A stretch of 64,000 nt of DNA from Oegoconia quadripuncta (lineage: Eukaryota > Arthropoda > Insecta > Lepidoptera > Autostichidae). The first letter of the stretch is position 1. Every line of letters starts with the position of its first letter. This document shows positions 54,801-64,000 of this stretch, in pieces. Location: NCBI GenBank assembly GCA_949316235.1, contig OX438748.1, positions 9,675,001-9,739,000 of the forward strand, given 5' to 3'. The notes below the pieces were generated by a model. It searched no databases. It saw nothing but the letters and a program-made list of their open reading frames with translations, and was not told where the DNA came from. A program made the position numbers and the translations under genes.

Positions 54801-55539
54801 ATAACGCTGGAGACCAGAATATTTTTCTGTTTTTTTCATTTTAACGAAGTTTTCTGCCGATTGAGATTTGAGTGTTTTATATTGAGTATCATTGCAGCTA
54901 CGTATTTTAAGACCGTAAATATATTTAGAGTTTCGTTTATCCTTTGATACGGAACGCTAAAAATAATTAAATTAAAATAGAAATGTAAACGAAAGGAATG
55001 GAAAGACCCGAGGCAATTCTTAATTCAATAGCTCATAACATAAGGGTAAATGTTTTATAAAGTGTGGGCGGAAGTTTAGGGAAGTTTTGATTCGTTAATT
55101 GTGCAAAGACAAGGAAAGGCACCTAGTTCGTAACTACTCCTACAGCAGCCGGAAGCGCGGATATTAATGTTCATTTTAATTTTAGAACTTCGAAGTACTT
55201 CTTCCACTTTGCTCCATTAAGAAAGTTATCGCTTGCTCTATGATTTTATGGCTGTATAATATAGATTTGTAGGGAAAGTAGATATTATTCGTTAGACCTT
55301 GTGTTGTGTAATTTTCTGCATAGTTCTATGTGGTTTCCGCACATAAATTTGACGTTGACGTGTTGAAAAAATAGTTTGACGTATATGCTTATATACAATA
55401 AAGTGTTAAATAAATAAATAAACGTTTTTACAGATAAGCTAGTGTCTTTTGTACATCTAGTATGTATTTTTATGTGTACTCGTGTGTAATAAATTTTAAA
55501 TAAAATAAAAATAAATAAAAAGAATAGAACCAACTCGTC
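54801..55539. other. Unassigned non-coding stretch
   Basis: AT-rich; (AAAT)n runs at 55405-55420 and 55495-55520. No gene recognised. Confidence 0.3.
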
Positions 55540-55746
55540 AAGTGAGTGTCGTAAACACGACTGGGACTTTCGACTAAAAACATCTATAGCTTAGCACGTT
55601 TTAACGGCCATAGGGTCACCTTCTGTCACGTCTGCATTTCTGTATATTAATACAATGGTGAACCATGAACGTTGTTTTAACAGTTAATTTTTGGAACACC
55701 TAAACGCTAATGTTTGGGATATCTCTGACCACCCCTGATCCAAATT
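55540..55746 (+). repeat. Repeat J, diverged copy
   Basis: AAACATCTATAGCTTAGCAC, GTTTTAACGGCCATAGGGTC, TCACGTCTGCATTTCTGTAT, TTGGAACACCTAAACGCTAA, TGTTTGGGATATCTCTGACC, ACCCCTGATCC. Order as in the copies at 13229 and 23340. Confidence 0.6.
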
Positions 55747-55835
55747 AAATAATAAATATTCAGCAGTGGACGTGGCTGATGTGGATGATGATGAATGTAA
55801 TCGTTTTTCAGTAGAGAATTTCACAATAACAAAAG

Positions 55836-56006
55836 TCAAAAAAGTCAAAAGTCAAAAAACATTTATTTCGTAGGATAAAGATTATCACTTGAAAACGTCA
55901 CATTTTTTATCTTAATATTAAAATTATTGACATTATTGCTCATTCGCAAAGCAGACTCCCCAGAGAAGAACGAGCAAGAAACTCAAGGGTTGCTCTTTTA
56001 AATAAG
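55836..56006 (-). mobile_element. LINE 3' end (CR1/L2-like) with TTTTGACTT tail
   Basis: The plus strand starts AAAAGTCAAAAAAGTCAAAA, GTCAAAAAACATTTATTTCG; reversed this is AATAAATG followed by repeated TTTTGACTT units, a polyadenylation signal and simple tail. The inner end has CCCCAGAGAAGAACGAGCAA, GAAACTC, shared with 30838-30871 and 53405-53470. Confidence 0.55.
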
Positions 56007-56409
56007 TTTGGGTTACAATTATATTATATTGTATAACAGTAACGATGAGGCAAGTTTACCTTAATATACAAGGTTTAAGTTAACAGAACAAAGGTAAAAG
56101 ACCCCAAAAGTAACTCGACCAAGCACTTAGTAGTTAATATTTTGTTGTCAACATTACGTCATAATTTTGCAAGCGTCATAACAGTGGTGTGCATACAGTT
56201 TCAAAACAGGGCAAGCCCGACAATGATTTTGGGATTTTTACATAGCTATTGAAATTAGATAGATAACCAAGTATAGTGTTTCAATTTGGCAAGTGCGAAT
56301 GTTTAAATCAAAGATTTCCTATTCTTTTAAATAGTTAATATTCCTGATCGAGGATTTAGTAAGGCAAGCCGGGATTATAGGAAAGTACCGCCAATGCGTC
56401 ACAATTTTT
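56007..56409. other. Unassigned non-coding stretch
   Basis: No gene or recurring repeat recognised. Confidence 0.3.
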
Positions 56410-56534
56410 TATCATCATCATCATCATCATCATCATCAGCCCGTAAACATCCCACTGCAGGGATATAGGCCTTCCCTCGTATAATGAGAGAATATGGGCC
56501 ATAGTCCACCACGCTGGCCCAATGCGGGTTGGGT
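56410..56534 (-). mobile_element. SINE-C, 3' part with (ATC)n tail
   Basis: A run of nine or so ATC units (56410-56438) precedes AGCCCGTAAACATCCCACTG, CAGGGATATAGGCCTTCCCT, GGGCCATAGTCCACCACGCT, GGCCCAATGCGGGTT. Reversed it is the last third of SINE-C ending in GATGAT repeats, which shows that the family uses a trinucleotide tail rather than poly-A. Confidence 0.75.
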
Positions 56535-56574
56535 TATATTCATGTCAAATTTCAGCACTAAATTGGCTATGTAT

Positions 56575-56665
56575 GACACATAGGCGGACGAACAGACAGA
56601 CGGACGGACATGCAAAACTAGAGGAGTTCAGGTTTATGTCGGTGGCTACGGAACACTAAAAAACA
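56575..56665 (+). repeat. Small dispersed repeat end (GGACGGAC tract)
   Basis: GACGAACAGACAGACGGACG, GACATGC, then GTGGCTACGGAACACTAAAA. The ACAGACAGACGGACGG tract and the GGAACACTAAA end are typical of a lepidopteran repeat whose start, GGGTTCCG, is seen at 18785. Confidence 0.45.
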
Positions 56666-58785
56666 TTATATTGTTTTAAAATGAAATTCAATATTCACAC
56701 ACTAACAGCATTTCCTGTAGTTTTGAGTAGAGTGAACATTAATAAAAATTCTGCACCATCTGGCGGTAACTTACACATAAACAGGTATACCTAGGTAGAT
56801 ACCTAAATACTCTAGTATAGTACTGGAGTGCTTTTGCATAAATACGTTAGTAGCTACTGTATAGTTCTTTGAGGACATACCTTAGTGTTGCCTTGGAAGA
56901 CTGTCACAGTGAAATATTTCTCAATCTTATGCAGTAAACATAAACCAAGTGCATACAAAGAATTTATTTATTGTGTACATAATATTATTAATTAGTCGAC
57001 TACCTAAATTAAAAGAGACTATACTATTCATCGATTTCGTTTACAAACTGCTGTTGTTAATACTTTTGAAATCTCCAAATATAGCGGTCAGCTGGTAGAG
57101 TGGGGACACTTTACACCTTAATATTTCGTAAATGGATCTCCATTTATAGATACAGGCTCATTGCACGGAAGAGATTAGACCAAGTTCTAAAAAAACTGCC
57201 TGCTCGTGCACCATACATTGTTTTACTTTCAGAAACTATTTTTCAATATTTTATAAATGAGAGATTATTTTCGTCATTTCAAAAATGAAGTCCTACATTT
57301 CTGAGATAAATTTATTTAACCTCCTACAGCATTTACTGACAAAGGTGATTATCTGTGAGAAGTTTAAAAGCTTCTCACAGAAACAGCATCTTAAAAGATT
57401 TTGTGACTGTACGTGGTAAACAACATTATTTCTCTTACCTGAGAAGGATCTCTCTGCAATTGGTATTCCCTATTGCATACTATGGTATTGGAGCCTGATT
57501 CACCTCGACGGGGCAACAGAGACGTCTAGGGATGCCTCTATCTAGTCTTAGTTATGTATATTATTATCACGGGTATAGTATTTTCAATAATTCATTATAA
57601 ATTGTAATGTCATTATTTCAGATTAATCAATTTATTAACGTTTATTCAAAAATATGAATTATCGCGCATATTTAAGTAAATTTTTAAATTATAAAAAAAT
57701 TGTAACTATACACATGGCTACATTTACTTGATAAGTCTCATAATAGGTATAATTAAAAAGTCCGCACACTAAAAGTAACACGGTAAGTAACACAAGTAAT
57801 GGTTGTGGTCTATGTCTGGCTGGATATCGTAAAATGTGACAAAATAAAATATAAAACGAAATAAATCTAAATAATTTGAACAGCGCATAGTGGAGTCACT
57901 TTAGATGCATTTAAAAATGAGAAATGCGCGAAAGAATATCATAAATTTCAACGATTTAATTTTTCTGTATAAAAATTAAACAGACCCTTCAATTTTGTTC
58001 TCGCAAATTTTTTTAATAAATAGGTATATCTTAATAGATTTTAATATGTATATATTATCACAAATATTCGGATGAAACAGACCTACCTAAGTACTTAAAA
58101 CTTCAACACCAATAGTTATATAAACGAATCCAATTTGAACTACGTCCCCTTGTGATCTGAGAAGTTTGTTATCAACTGGACAAACGCATTTGGACACACG
58201 TATGTCCAGTTAGTAAACTCGAAATAATAATTAATTTTCTTTTATCAACTCGACACTCAACGGGTTGAGTAAAACATAAATACATAAAATAGTATATCTG
58301 ATTATATTTATCTGATTAATTCATAAAATAGTATTTTAAAAGATTGTGTGATCTAAAAAATATATGGATGGATCTATCGTTCGGTACACTCAGTCACACT
58401 CTTTCATTATCATGAATAGTCTTAATGATTACATTTTTTCGATTCATTAAGTTCTCGATTTTAATCGATTTATTATCGACATCCCTAGTCCGGTGGCCCG
58501 TTTCCTCTCCAGAGGGAAATTGGCCTCCATATGCCTTCGCCCCTGACGACATTTTTCCTTTGATTTACGAAGTACCCTCATATGTTGCTATTTTTATTGC
58601 TTAGAAGTTTTAATAGAGCTACGACGTTTTAAACATAAAATCAAGTAGTATAATATTGCGTTTTATTTCCTTTTCCTTTTACGCAACCACTGCGAAGCCA
58701 AAGGAAGATAATATACTTAGCTCGTCTGTATGCATATGTTACAGCCTAAACAACAGATAGACGTTAGTTTTGTGACCCAATAAAT
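56666..58785. other. Unassigned non-coding stretch
   Basis: AT-rich. A perfect hairpin CTGTGAGAAG-TTTAAAAG-CTTCTCACAG lies at 57353-57380. AACTGGACA (58174) and TGTCCAGTT (58203) face each other. No gene recognised. Confidence 0.35.
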
Positions 58786-58885
58786 TTAATTTAATTACTT
58801 ATGTGCATCTATCCGACTGATCTTAAACGGTGAAGGAATACATGGTGAAGAAACCTGCATGCCTGAGAAATAAAAATTAAAAGGC
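58786..58885 (+). mobile_element. SINE-C, middle part
   Basis: TTTAATTTAATTACTTATGT, CTTAAACGGTGAAGGAATAC, GCCTGAGAAATAAAAATTAA, AAGGCATGTGAAGCC match 22650-22765. It stops where a reversed SINE-5S begins. Confidence 0.65.
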
Positions 58886-59174
58886 ATGTGAAGCCTTACA
58901 CGTTCTCATTGTTAAGGCACAGCCTCCTCTCACTGGGAGAGGGTAGGGGCTATAATCCACCACGCGGGCCCAGTGCGGCTCAGTGGATTTGTGTCACCTG
59001 ACAGACCAACGACTGCCTTCAACTGAAAACAACCGGTACCGACTATTTAACGTGCCCTCCTATGACAAATTGAAATGCCAGTAGTAGTCACCCACCCAAG
59101 GATTGACCGCGCCAGTCATTGCTCAACTTCACTAATCGAAAACGATTAGTGAATACAACTGCGCCACGAGTGCT
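58886..59174 (-). mobile_element. SINE-5S, most complete copy
   Basis: On the minus strand, CGATTAGTGAAGTTGAGCAA, TGACTGGCGCGGTCAATCC, TTGGGTGGGTGAC align with the 5S rRNA internal promoter (A box, intermediate element, C box; reference form CGATCACCGAAGTTAAGCAA, GGGCGCGGTCAGTAC, TTGGATGGGTGACC). The body is AGGAGGGCACGTTAAATAGT, CGGTACCGGTTGTTTTCAGT, GTGACACAAATCCACTGAG and the 3' part CACTGGGCCCGCGTGGTGGA, CTCTCCCAGTGAGAGG. Immediately upstream of the A box is a perfect hairpin, TTCACTAATCG-TTTT-CGATTAGTGAA (59128-59153), not part of normal 5S rRNA. SINEs with 5S-derived promoters (SINE3 class) are known in other animals. Confidence 0.75.
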
Positions 59175-59571
59175 TGAAGATTATATTATTTAATATAATA
59201 TGCAAATTATTCAATAATTCAGATCGGAATCGAAGCCCGCATTAGTAATATACTTTAATATCTCAATCAAAAGTATGATCTACGGTCAACCGCCACATAG
59301 AACCCCCGATTCCGACCTCAGTCCTTGAATCATTCTCTTTTTTTGAAATTATGTAGATGTATAAATTATGTATACAATTATACATTTTATGCTCTGTTCT
59401 AGCTTTTATGTTCTCTTATCTGTTTTAATGAACAGATAAGAGTATCTGGTAAAGATGCTTTACATTTCTTGACTGGAAATCGAATATTTTAAAACGAGCT
59501 AGTTCGTCTGTTTTTATCCTCATACTCTGTAGCGATTTGAAAGAAATACGTTATTATATCGTTTAATTTTA
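59175..59571. other. Unassigned non-coding stretch with hairpin
   Basis: A perfect hairpin CTCTTATCTGTT-TTAATG-AACAGATAAGAG lies at 59413-59442. No gene recognised. Confidence 0.4.
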
Positions 59572-59690
59572 TTATATTATATCGTAAGTTGTCATGCTGC
59601 TACTGCTGGAGTCCTCCCTGGGTTGTGAGAGAGCGTCTTTTGGATATTGATGTACTTTTGCCTCAACACTGCCTACTTGGCTCGTGACGT
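59572..59690 (-). CDS. Possible terminal exon or retroelement end, not recognised
   Basis: A minus-strand frame open from an upstream TGA to TAA at 59572 contains GDDVTSQVGSVEAKVHQYPK, DALSQPREDSSSSSMTTYDI. The composition (acidic, serine-rich end) is protein-like. GGAATTCTTACAG ending just before about 59690 on that strand could be a 3' splice site. AATAAA overlaps the end (minus strand, 59573 down to 59568). There is no ATG near the start of the frame, so it would have to be spliced from upstream or be the tail of a decayed retroelement. It could also be chance. Confidence 0.22.
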
Positions 59691-59763
59691 CATCTCCCTG
59701 TAAGAATTCCAACACACTACCCGAATCACCTGTATCGGGTTTCCATGCCAACGTTGGTTTCAA

Positions 59764-62071
59764 ATGATATCTTCGTCATTCCGTTAATGAATTTTGTTAA
59801 GTGCAGACGTGCCTCATAATATTATATATCAGTATCCCACTAGTGGATAATTTACACTTGCACCTTTACAATGTTTACGTGATTACAAGATTTGATTGTG
59901 TTTAATTACAATCAGACAAGATCCATTACGTTTATTGTGGACAAACTACATAATAATAGCAGAAGCTTGTTACGTTAATTAGTGTTGATTTATTTGATGT
60001 CAGCATAGTGTCAATTATGTATAATAGGTCCGATGGTTAATTAGTTATAGTTAGGTAATTACTATATTTAGTGCCTACCTGTATTACAAGCTACTCCGGA
60101 ATGTTGCCCGCCTAGAAGGTAATGACCGAATGTATGCATTTTATTAAATTCTTTTGAGTTTTGATAATTAAGAGACTTCGATCACTACGGGACATAATCC
60201 ACTGCGAATTTATGTCGTCTTGTTGTCAAGTCAGTGTTTTAAGTAGCGAACGACATGTTCTCATGAACGACATGCTCAACGCGTCAATAGGCTGCTCGTG
60301 ACGGTAGATTCGTTAGCCGTCCGGAGTGCCGGGGTGCGTTATTAGACCATTCGTGATTTATCATATCCCATCGAAATAATTATATATGCGGCATTGCTTT
60401 CTATTGGTTCCGTTTTTCCGCATTTAATAACCACGTGAAAGCTGTGTTGCCAATTTCAACAAAAAGTCAAATATTAATCATTACACGCAAAATATTTTGT
60501 ACAAGATCTATGAGTAACGTCAAAAAGTGAGGTTCTAAAGATAAAATTGAACGTAATTCGATAGTTTTTTTGGTCCATGTAAATTGTGAACCAATTGAGC
60601 ATTCAAAAAGTGAAGGGCTCAAAAATCACACCCCATGTTGCGTAGTCACCATGTTAAGTTAGTTTCTAAGTTTGATCAAAGCTCTATACACCTCTAATTG
60701 GCATGCATTTAAGATATGTTAGTTACAATGTATGTATGATTGTTTATAGGCTATATGTAGGTAATTCTGTTGGTGTCTCTATCTATAAAATAAAATGGGA
60801 CATTTGTAGGTAGAAAAACAGGTAGGTAGGGTGCACGATACTAATAGATAAGTATGGATAAATATAATAATAATATCATATTAATAGACTTACTTAATAA
60901 TATAAATATATATAAATAAATATGTATATAAATATTTAATATGTAGTTTAAAACACAATCGCTTGAAGCACTTATAGATAGTCAACTAATGTTCACGAGG
61001 CGGGAGTTAACGAAAAGAAAAAAGTCAAAGACCTAAGTAGTGGTTTTTGATTTGAAATTTTAAAATATTTAAAGATTGACCTTTCCTAATAGATTCCGGC
61101 AAAGAGTTCCACAGACGAGTGGCTTGCAGTCTGGAGGACTGGCTATAAAATTTTGTTAAATTAGGTTTCCACTTACCTGCTTATGGTATCTTTGGGCATT
61201 GACTAATTTCATACGTTTTCAAGAATGACAGATAAGCAAGTACGAGGTCATCTGGTGAAAAGTGTCCATGAAATCTATAACTCTCTCTCTTATCAACGAA
61301 TATGAATTGTTTCTCGTCTCAAAGAAGCTTTTAACCCCACAGAGTTGCTACTTGTGATTCGCGGCCCCTTTACGCGAAATTTAACCGTAAACGTGTGCGT
61401 TATTCCGGGGCCACGGGAGGACGCGTAACCCAAGCAACATTACGTCACGTGGTTACGCACCATTAGCGAAGATTTCGCAGTTTCACCGTGTCTCAATCCC
61501 GTGGACTATTAAATGGGCAATTTCATTATAAGAATGGCTTCCCTGGATAAGCGATGAATGTGTCGAGGTATGTCTCTGATTAAAGATTACAGGAGGTAGG
61601 ATGACGTTTAATTTAATTTGCCCCACCAAAGGTTACAAGCATAAGCTTGCTCATCTCATTCGCTGTGATACTTATTTAGCGAACACCGAAATTGTTCCAG
61701 ATTTCGTTAATGTTATCAACTTTGGATTTAAATTTTCATATCCTCTTCACAACTTTTTAAGTACTTACCTACTTTACGGAGTAACTCGTAAACAAAATTA
61801 AAGATTTAATCATTTATTTCCGCTTCTTTTGATTAAAGTAGACATTGTTTTATTAATTTGATATAATTATAGTAACCTGAATAAATTGCAGACGATTAAT
61901 TACAAAATTTGTTTCAGTCATATAGACAACCAACTAATTTCATAGTTAATAAAATATAACCAATAAACACACATTCATACTTTATTTTATTTCTTATATT
62001 AATTTTAATATTAATTTCTTATATTACAACAAGTATTTCCTTATCTCTTTCACCTTTCATCAAAGAGCATT
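59764..62071. other. Unassigned non-coding stretch
   Basis: No gene recognised. 60855-60950 is an (AAT/ATA)-rich low-complexity tract. 61365-61505 is relatively GC-rich and single-copy (TTTACGCGAAATTTAACCGT, GGGGCCACGGGAGGACGCG), a candidate for regulatory sequence on composition only. Confidence 0.35.
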
Positions 62072-62132
62072 TTCTGAAACTGTATTTTCTTATCTGTTGT
62101 ACAATAAAGTGTATTTGTATTGTATTGTATTT
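62072..62132 (+). mobile_element. LINE 3' end with (TTGTA)n tail
   Basis: CTGTATTTTCTTATCTGTTG, TACAATAAAGTGTATTTGTA, TTGTATTGTATTTTAG. It carries AATAAA and the pentanucleotide tail, the direct counterpart of 47705-47795. Confidence 0.7.
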
Positions 62133-62289
62133 TAGATTTAGATACTTTTCTCTGAGGAACTAAAGTTATCGTCCTTGCTCGTGAATTTTTTTCTATCTTC
62201 TCACTAAGATACACCAAGGCGGTAGCCTGGCATTCTGTAAAACGATGAATCCTAGTACAGACTCCAGTCTCTCACCAAAGAAGGAGAAG

Positions 62290-62402
62290 AAGAAAAATTC
62301 TTTATTGTACACAACTGAAAAATATACACAGTGAAAAATTATTAACAGGTGTACAAAGGAGGTTTATCGCTTATAGCGATCTCTTCCAACAACCGTGGCA
62401 AA
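62290..62402 (-). mobile_element. LINE 3' end fragment
   Basis: AAAAATTCTTTATTGTACAC, ACAGTGAAAAATTATTAACA, GGTGTACAAAGGAGG, TAGCGATCTCTTCCAACAAC. Reversed, GTGTACAATAAAGAATTTTT is a 3' end with AATAAA. The same family is at 48195-48262 and a scrap at 62820-62845. Confidence 0.6.
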
Positions 62403-62448
62403 GGAGCTTGATATATACAAAGAATTTTCCTATAGTCCTTAACGAATT

Positions 62449-62776
62449 AACCGCCTCCGTGGCTCAATGTAAACAACATTGGGTTTACGATTCGGAGGTC
62501 GCGGATTCGATCACCAGCGGGGTACATGTTTAAGTAATCGGTTTGGTTGGTGGTAGGGCATTTTAAATGTCCGCCTGGCTACTTACCACCATCTTATATT
62601 GCCGCCAATCAGCAATTTTGATAGGATTGTTGTGTTCCGGTTGTCAGAGATAAGATAGCCAGTCCCCCAAATGTGTTGGTGTTTCCGGGTCAGTACGCTT
62701 CCACCTTCGACCTCATCTTCACTTAACATCAGGTGTGATTGAGGTCAAGTACCAATCCGTTGTACATAAAAAAAAA
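62449..62776 (+). mobile_element. SINE-A, full length
   Basis: Head AACCGCCTCCGTGGCTCAAT with intact A box; the B box has changes (GGATTCGATCACC). Body GGTTTGGTTGGTGGTAGGGC, tail CTTCACTTAACATCAGGTGT, GATTGAGGTCAAGTACCAAT and ACATAAAAAAAAA. No clear target duplication. Confidence 0.9.
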
Positions 62777-62937
62777 TATTCAGTTTAAATAAGAAAGGTT
62801 ATCTAATAGAAACTACAAAATAGGCGATCTCTTCGAGGCAAATCTATTATTATTGTTACTCAATGTGTGTTAAGAACTATCTTATGAAAAACCTTTGTAA
62901 GATAAATAAATACATTATAATTATGATCAACTAGTTA

Positions 62938-63412
62938 TTCGCCCGCGGCTTCGCCTGCGTGGAATAACTTCATTGCGGATATGTTTAATTTGTTTATCTC
63001 CCGAAAACTCTCATTTTATCGGGATAAAAAATATTAAATTTAATTAATTTCATATCAATTTAAAAATATTAATCCAAGGTATGTTCTACGTACATAACGA
63101 CCGATGGATGTTGTGGATAGTGACCCTATCAGCGAAACCAACGGTTGCGGGATCGAATTCCGGGAGGGGTAAATGTTTGGGTTATGAATACGAACATTTA
63201 TTCCCGAATCGTGGATGTTTATATAAATATGTTTATCCGTTATCTAGTATCTGTACTACAAGCTTGACATAGTTTGGGACTTGATTTGGTGAATTAACCA
63301 AAATATTTATTTACATACCAAATTTCACTTAAATCCGTACATGCGTTTCCTTTGATTGAGCAATAAACAAACAAACATCCGAACTTTCGCATTAATAATA
63401 TTAGTTAGATAT
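62938..63412 (+). repeat. Repeat D, split by SINE-B
   Basis: The 5' part, 62938-63092, has CGCCCGCGGCTTCGCCTGCG, TGGAATAAC, CTCCCGAAAACTCTCATTTT, ATCGGGATAAAAAATATT. The 3' part, 63316-63412, has CATACCAAATTTCACTTAAA, TCCGTACATGCGTTTCC, CAATAAACAAACAAACATCC and CTTTCGCATTAATAATATTA. The gap is filled exactly by SINE-B. Confidence 0.7.
63093..63315 (+). mobile_element. SINE-B inserted in repeat D
   Basis: CGACCGATGGATGTTGTGGA, B box GCGGGATCGAATTCCGGGAG (mutated), GTTATGAATACGAACATTTA, TATCCGTTATCTAGTATCTG, TAGTTTGGGACTTG, AAATATTTATTTACATA. TACATA precedes the head (63091 or so) and recurs after the tail, a possible short target duplication. Confidence 0.75.
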
Positions 63413-63617
63413 CCTACTGCCAATAACAAACTATCCTCCTTTCAAAATGATTACGGCCTCCGATGTACAATTTGATACTGACAAAATGGGTGCTCATATT
63501 CCTCAATTGTATTAAGCGAAAAAATCCACCAGTCGTAGCGAAAACACGGCCCGAAGCCCATTACGAGTGTGTACACCATGTGTGCTGCTGCCAGTTTCAA
63601 TAAAACCCCTCGCCCCG
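63413..63617. other. Unassigned non-coding stretch
   Basis: A minus-strand frame of 63 codons (63451-63642) looks moderately protein-like (MVYTLVMGFGPCFRYDWWIF) but has no known motif or splice support. Confidence 0.25.
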
Positions 63618-63672
63618 TATATAAATCTAGGGTCTGACACACAGTTCACTATCAATATTTTTCATGCTCTCT
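63618..63672 (+). promoter_or_regulatory. Possible core promoter and mini first exon
   Basis: TATATAAAT at 63618-63626 is followed 22-28 bases later by ACAGTTCACT (63641-63650), a position suited to an initiator. ATG at 63664 opens only ATG CTC TCT before GTAACG (GT at 63673), a possible 5' splice site. Insect cuticle and other secreted-protein genes often have such a first exon of a few codons; whether a second exon exists lies outside the window. TATA-like strings are common in AT-rich DNA, so this is tentative. Confidence 0.25.
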
Positions 63673-64000
63673 GTAACGAGTAAAATATAGTAGACATTTA
63701 AAAAAAAGCTTACGCCCATCGCCCGCATTCGCTTTGCGTATCGCTAACAATAACATTGTTTGTCAGAGGTTGGTCATGATAAAAAATTCATTATTTTGTC
63801 GTCCTCGAACAAAGACATTCGAAAACAAACAAACGTTGATAATTTTATATTGAGGAATTTTGGACTATAGCATGAAACACTGGAAAAATAATGTATATTC
63901 ATTGGTTTCGGAATATTCTGTAATTGTAATTGGCACTCTGGTTCCCAGTAGAATAGAATAGGACCAAACCGTTTCACTTTCGGTAAGTTCCTAAAAGGCG
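63673..64000. other. Unassigned non-coding stretch to window edge
   Basis: No recurring repeat. The short minus frame 63774-63977 has no recognised motif. Confidence 0.3.

Noticed and set aside
56410..56438. CRISPR-like or regulatory repeat
   Set aside because: It is a plain ATC microsatellite forming the tail of SINE-C. No spaced direct-repeat array of CRISPR type exists in the window.
59100..59160. Functional 5S rRNA gene
   Set aside because: Only the internal promoter region matches; the rest of 5S rRNA is absent and a SINE body follows.

Overview
This window reads as non-coding nuclear DNA from an insect, most likely a moth or butterfly. The assignment is an inference from repeat types I recognise as typical of Lepidoptera: several tRNA-headed SINE families, short fragments of RTE-type and other LINEs, TTAA-flanked MITEs, pentanucleotide (TACAA)n retrotransposon tails and AT-rich DNA between them. 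No bacterial or organellar gene organisation is present. No long open reading frame exists on either strand (the longest is 127 codons), so the window is an intergenic or intronic tract dense in old mobile elements.

Repeat families, named here only for convenience. SINE-A has a tRNA-like head with A and B boxes, is about 300 bp long and appears 14 or more times on both strands. SINE-B is another tRNA-headed family (about 230 bp, 6 copies or fragments). SINE-C is a third (about 305 bp, tail of GATGATG type, 4 copies or fragments). SINE-5S has a head matching the internal promoter of 5S rRNA (2 copies that keep promoter parts, other fragments, and a tandem array of related units). LINE-RTE fragments carry the C-terminal part of the reverse transcriptase protein (3). 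LINE-Q is a different LINE C-terminus (3). LINE 3' ends of other families carry AATAAA signals. Repeats D, E, F and J are dispersed non-coding families. MITE-I is a foldback element near TTAA, MITE-N has 20-bp inverted ends, MITE-T is a TTAA-flanked piggyBac-like miniature, and several foldback elements occur once in the window.

Layout. 1-4.4 kb is mostly unique apart from one decayed MITE-T. 4.4-7.1 kb has a mosaic of three repeat scraps, a repeat-D end and a SINE-A pair. 9.3-16.1 kb is crowded: SINE-B, SINE-5S, a chimeric LINE-RTE, a MITE-I split by LINE-Q, MITE-N, repeat J, a palindromic periodic block, SINE-A and another MITE-I. 17.6-27.9 kb carries SINE-A/B/C, RTE tails, J with a snap-back, repeat F and MITE-I. 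30.3-35.1 kb carries a split repeat D, the only candidate host exon worth attention (32246-32712), LINE-Q with an internal duplication, SINE-A copies and an R1-like LINE end. 38-45.3 kb is SINE-A/MITE-N/foldback country. 46.4-48.3 kb holds the 5S-related tandem array and a GC-rich island. 48.7-52 kb has two strong foldback elements and a repeat F broken by MITE-T. 52.5-59.2 kb holds SINE-B, LINE ends, SINE-A, J and a SINE-C/SINE-5S pair. 62.3-64 kb has SINE-A, a repeat D split by SINE-B, and a possible core promoter near the right edge.

Nothing here works together as a pathway or operon. The biology is layered transposition: several elements sit inside older ones, which gives a relative order of insertion. 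I did not find a convincing new gene system. The most unusual structures are the tandem array with a 5S-like core (46436-46755), the CTTGAG/TTTATTAAT periodic block (13634-13959), the nearly perfect foldback at 48744-49040 and the unassigned candidate exon at 32246-32712.
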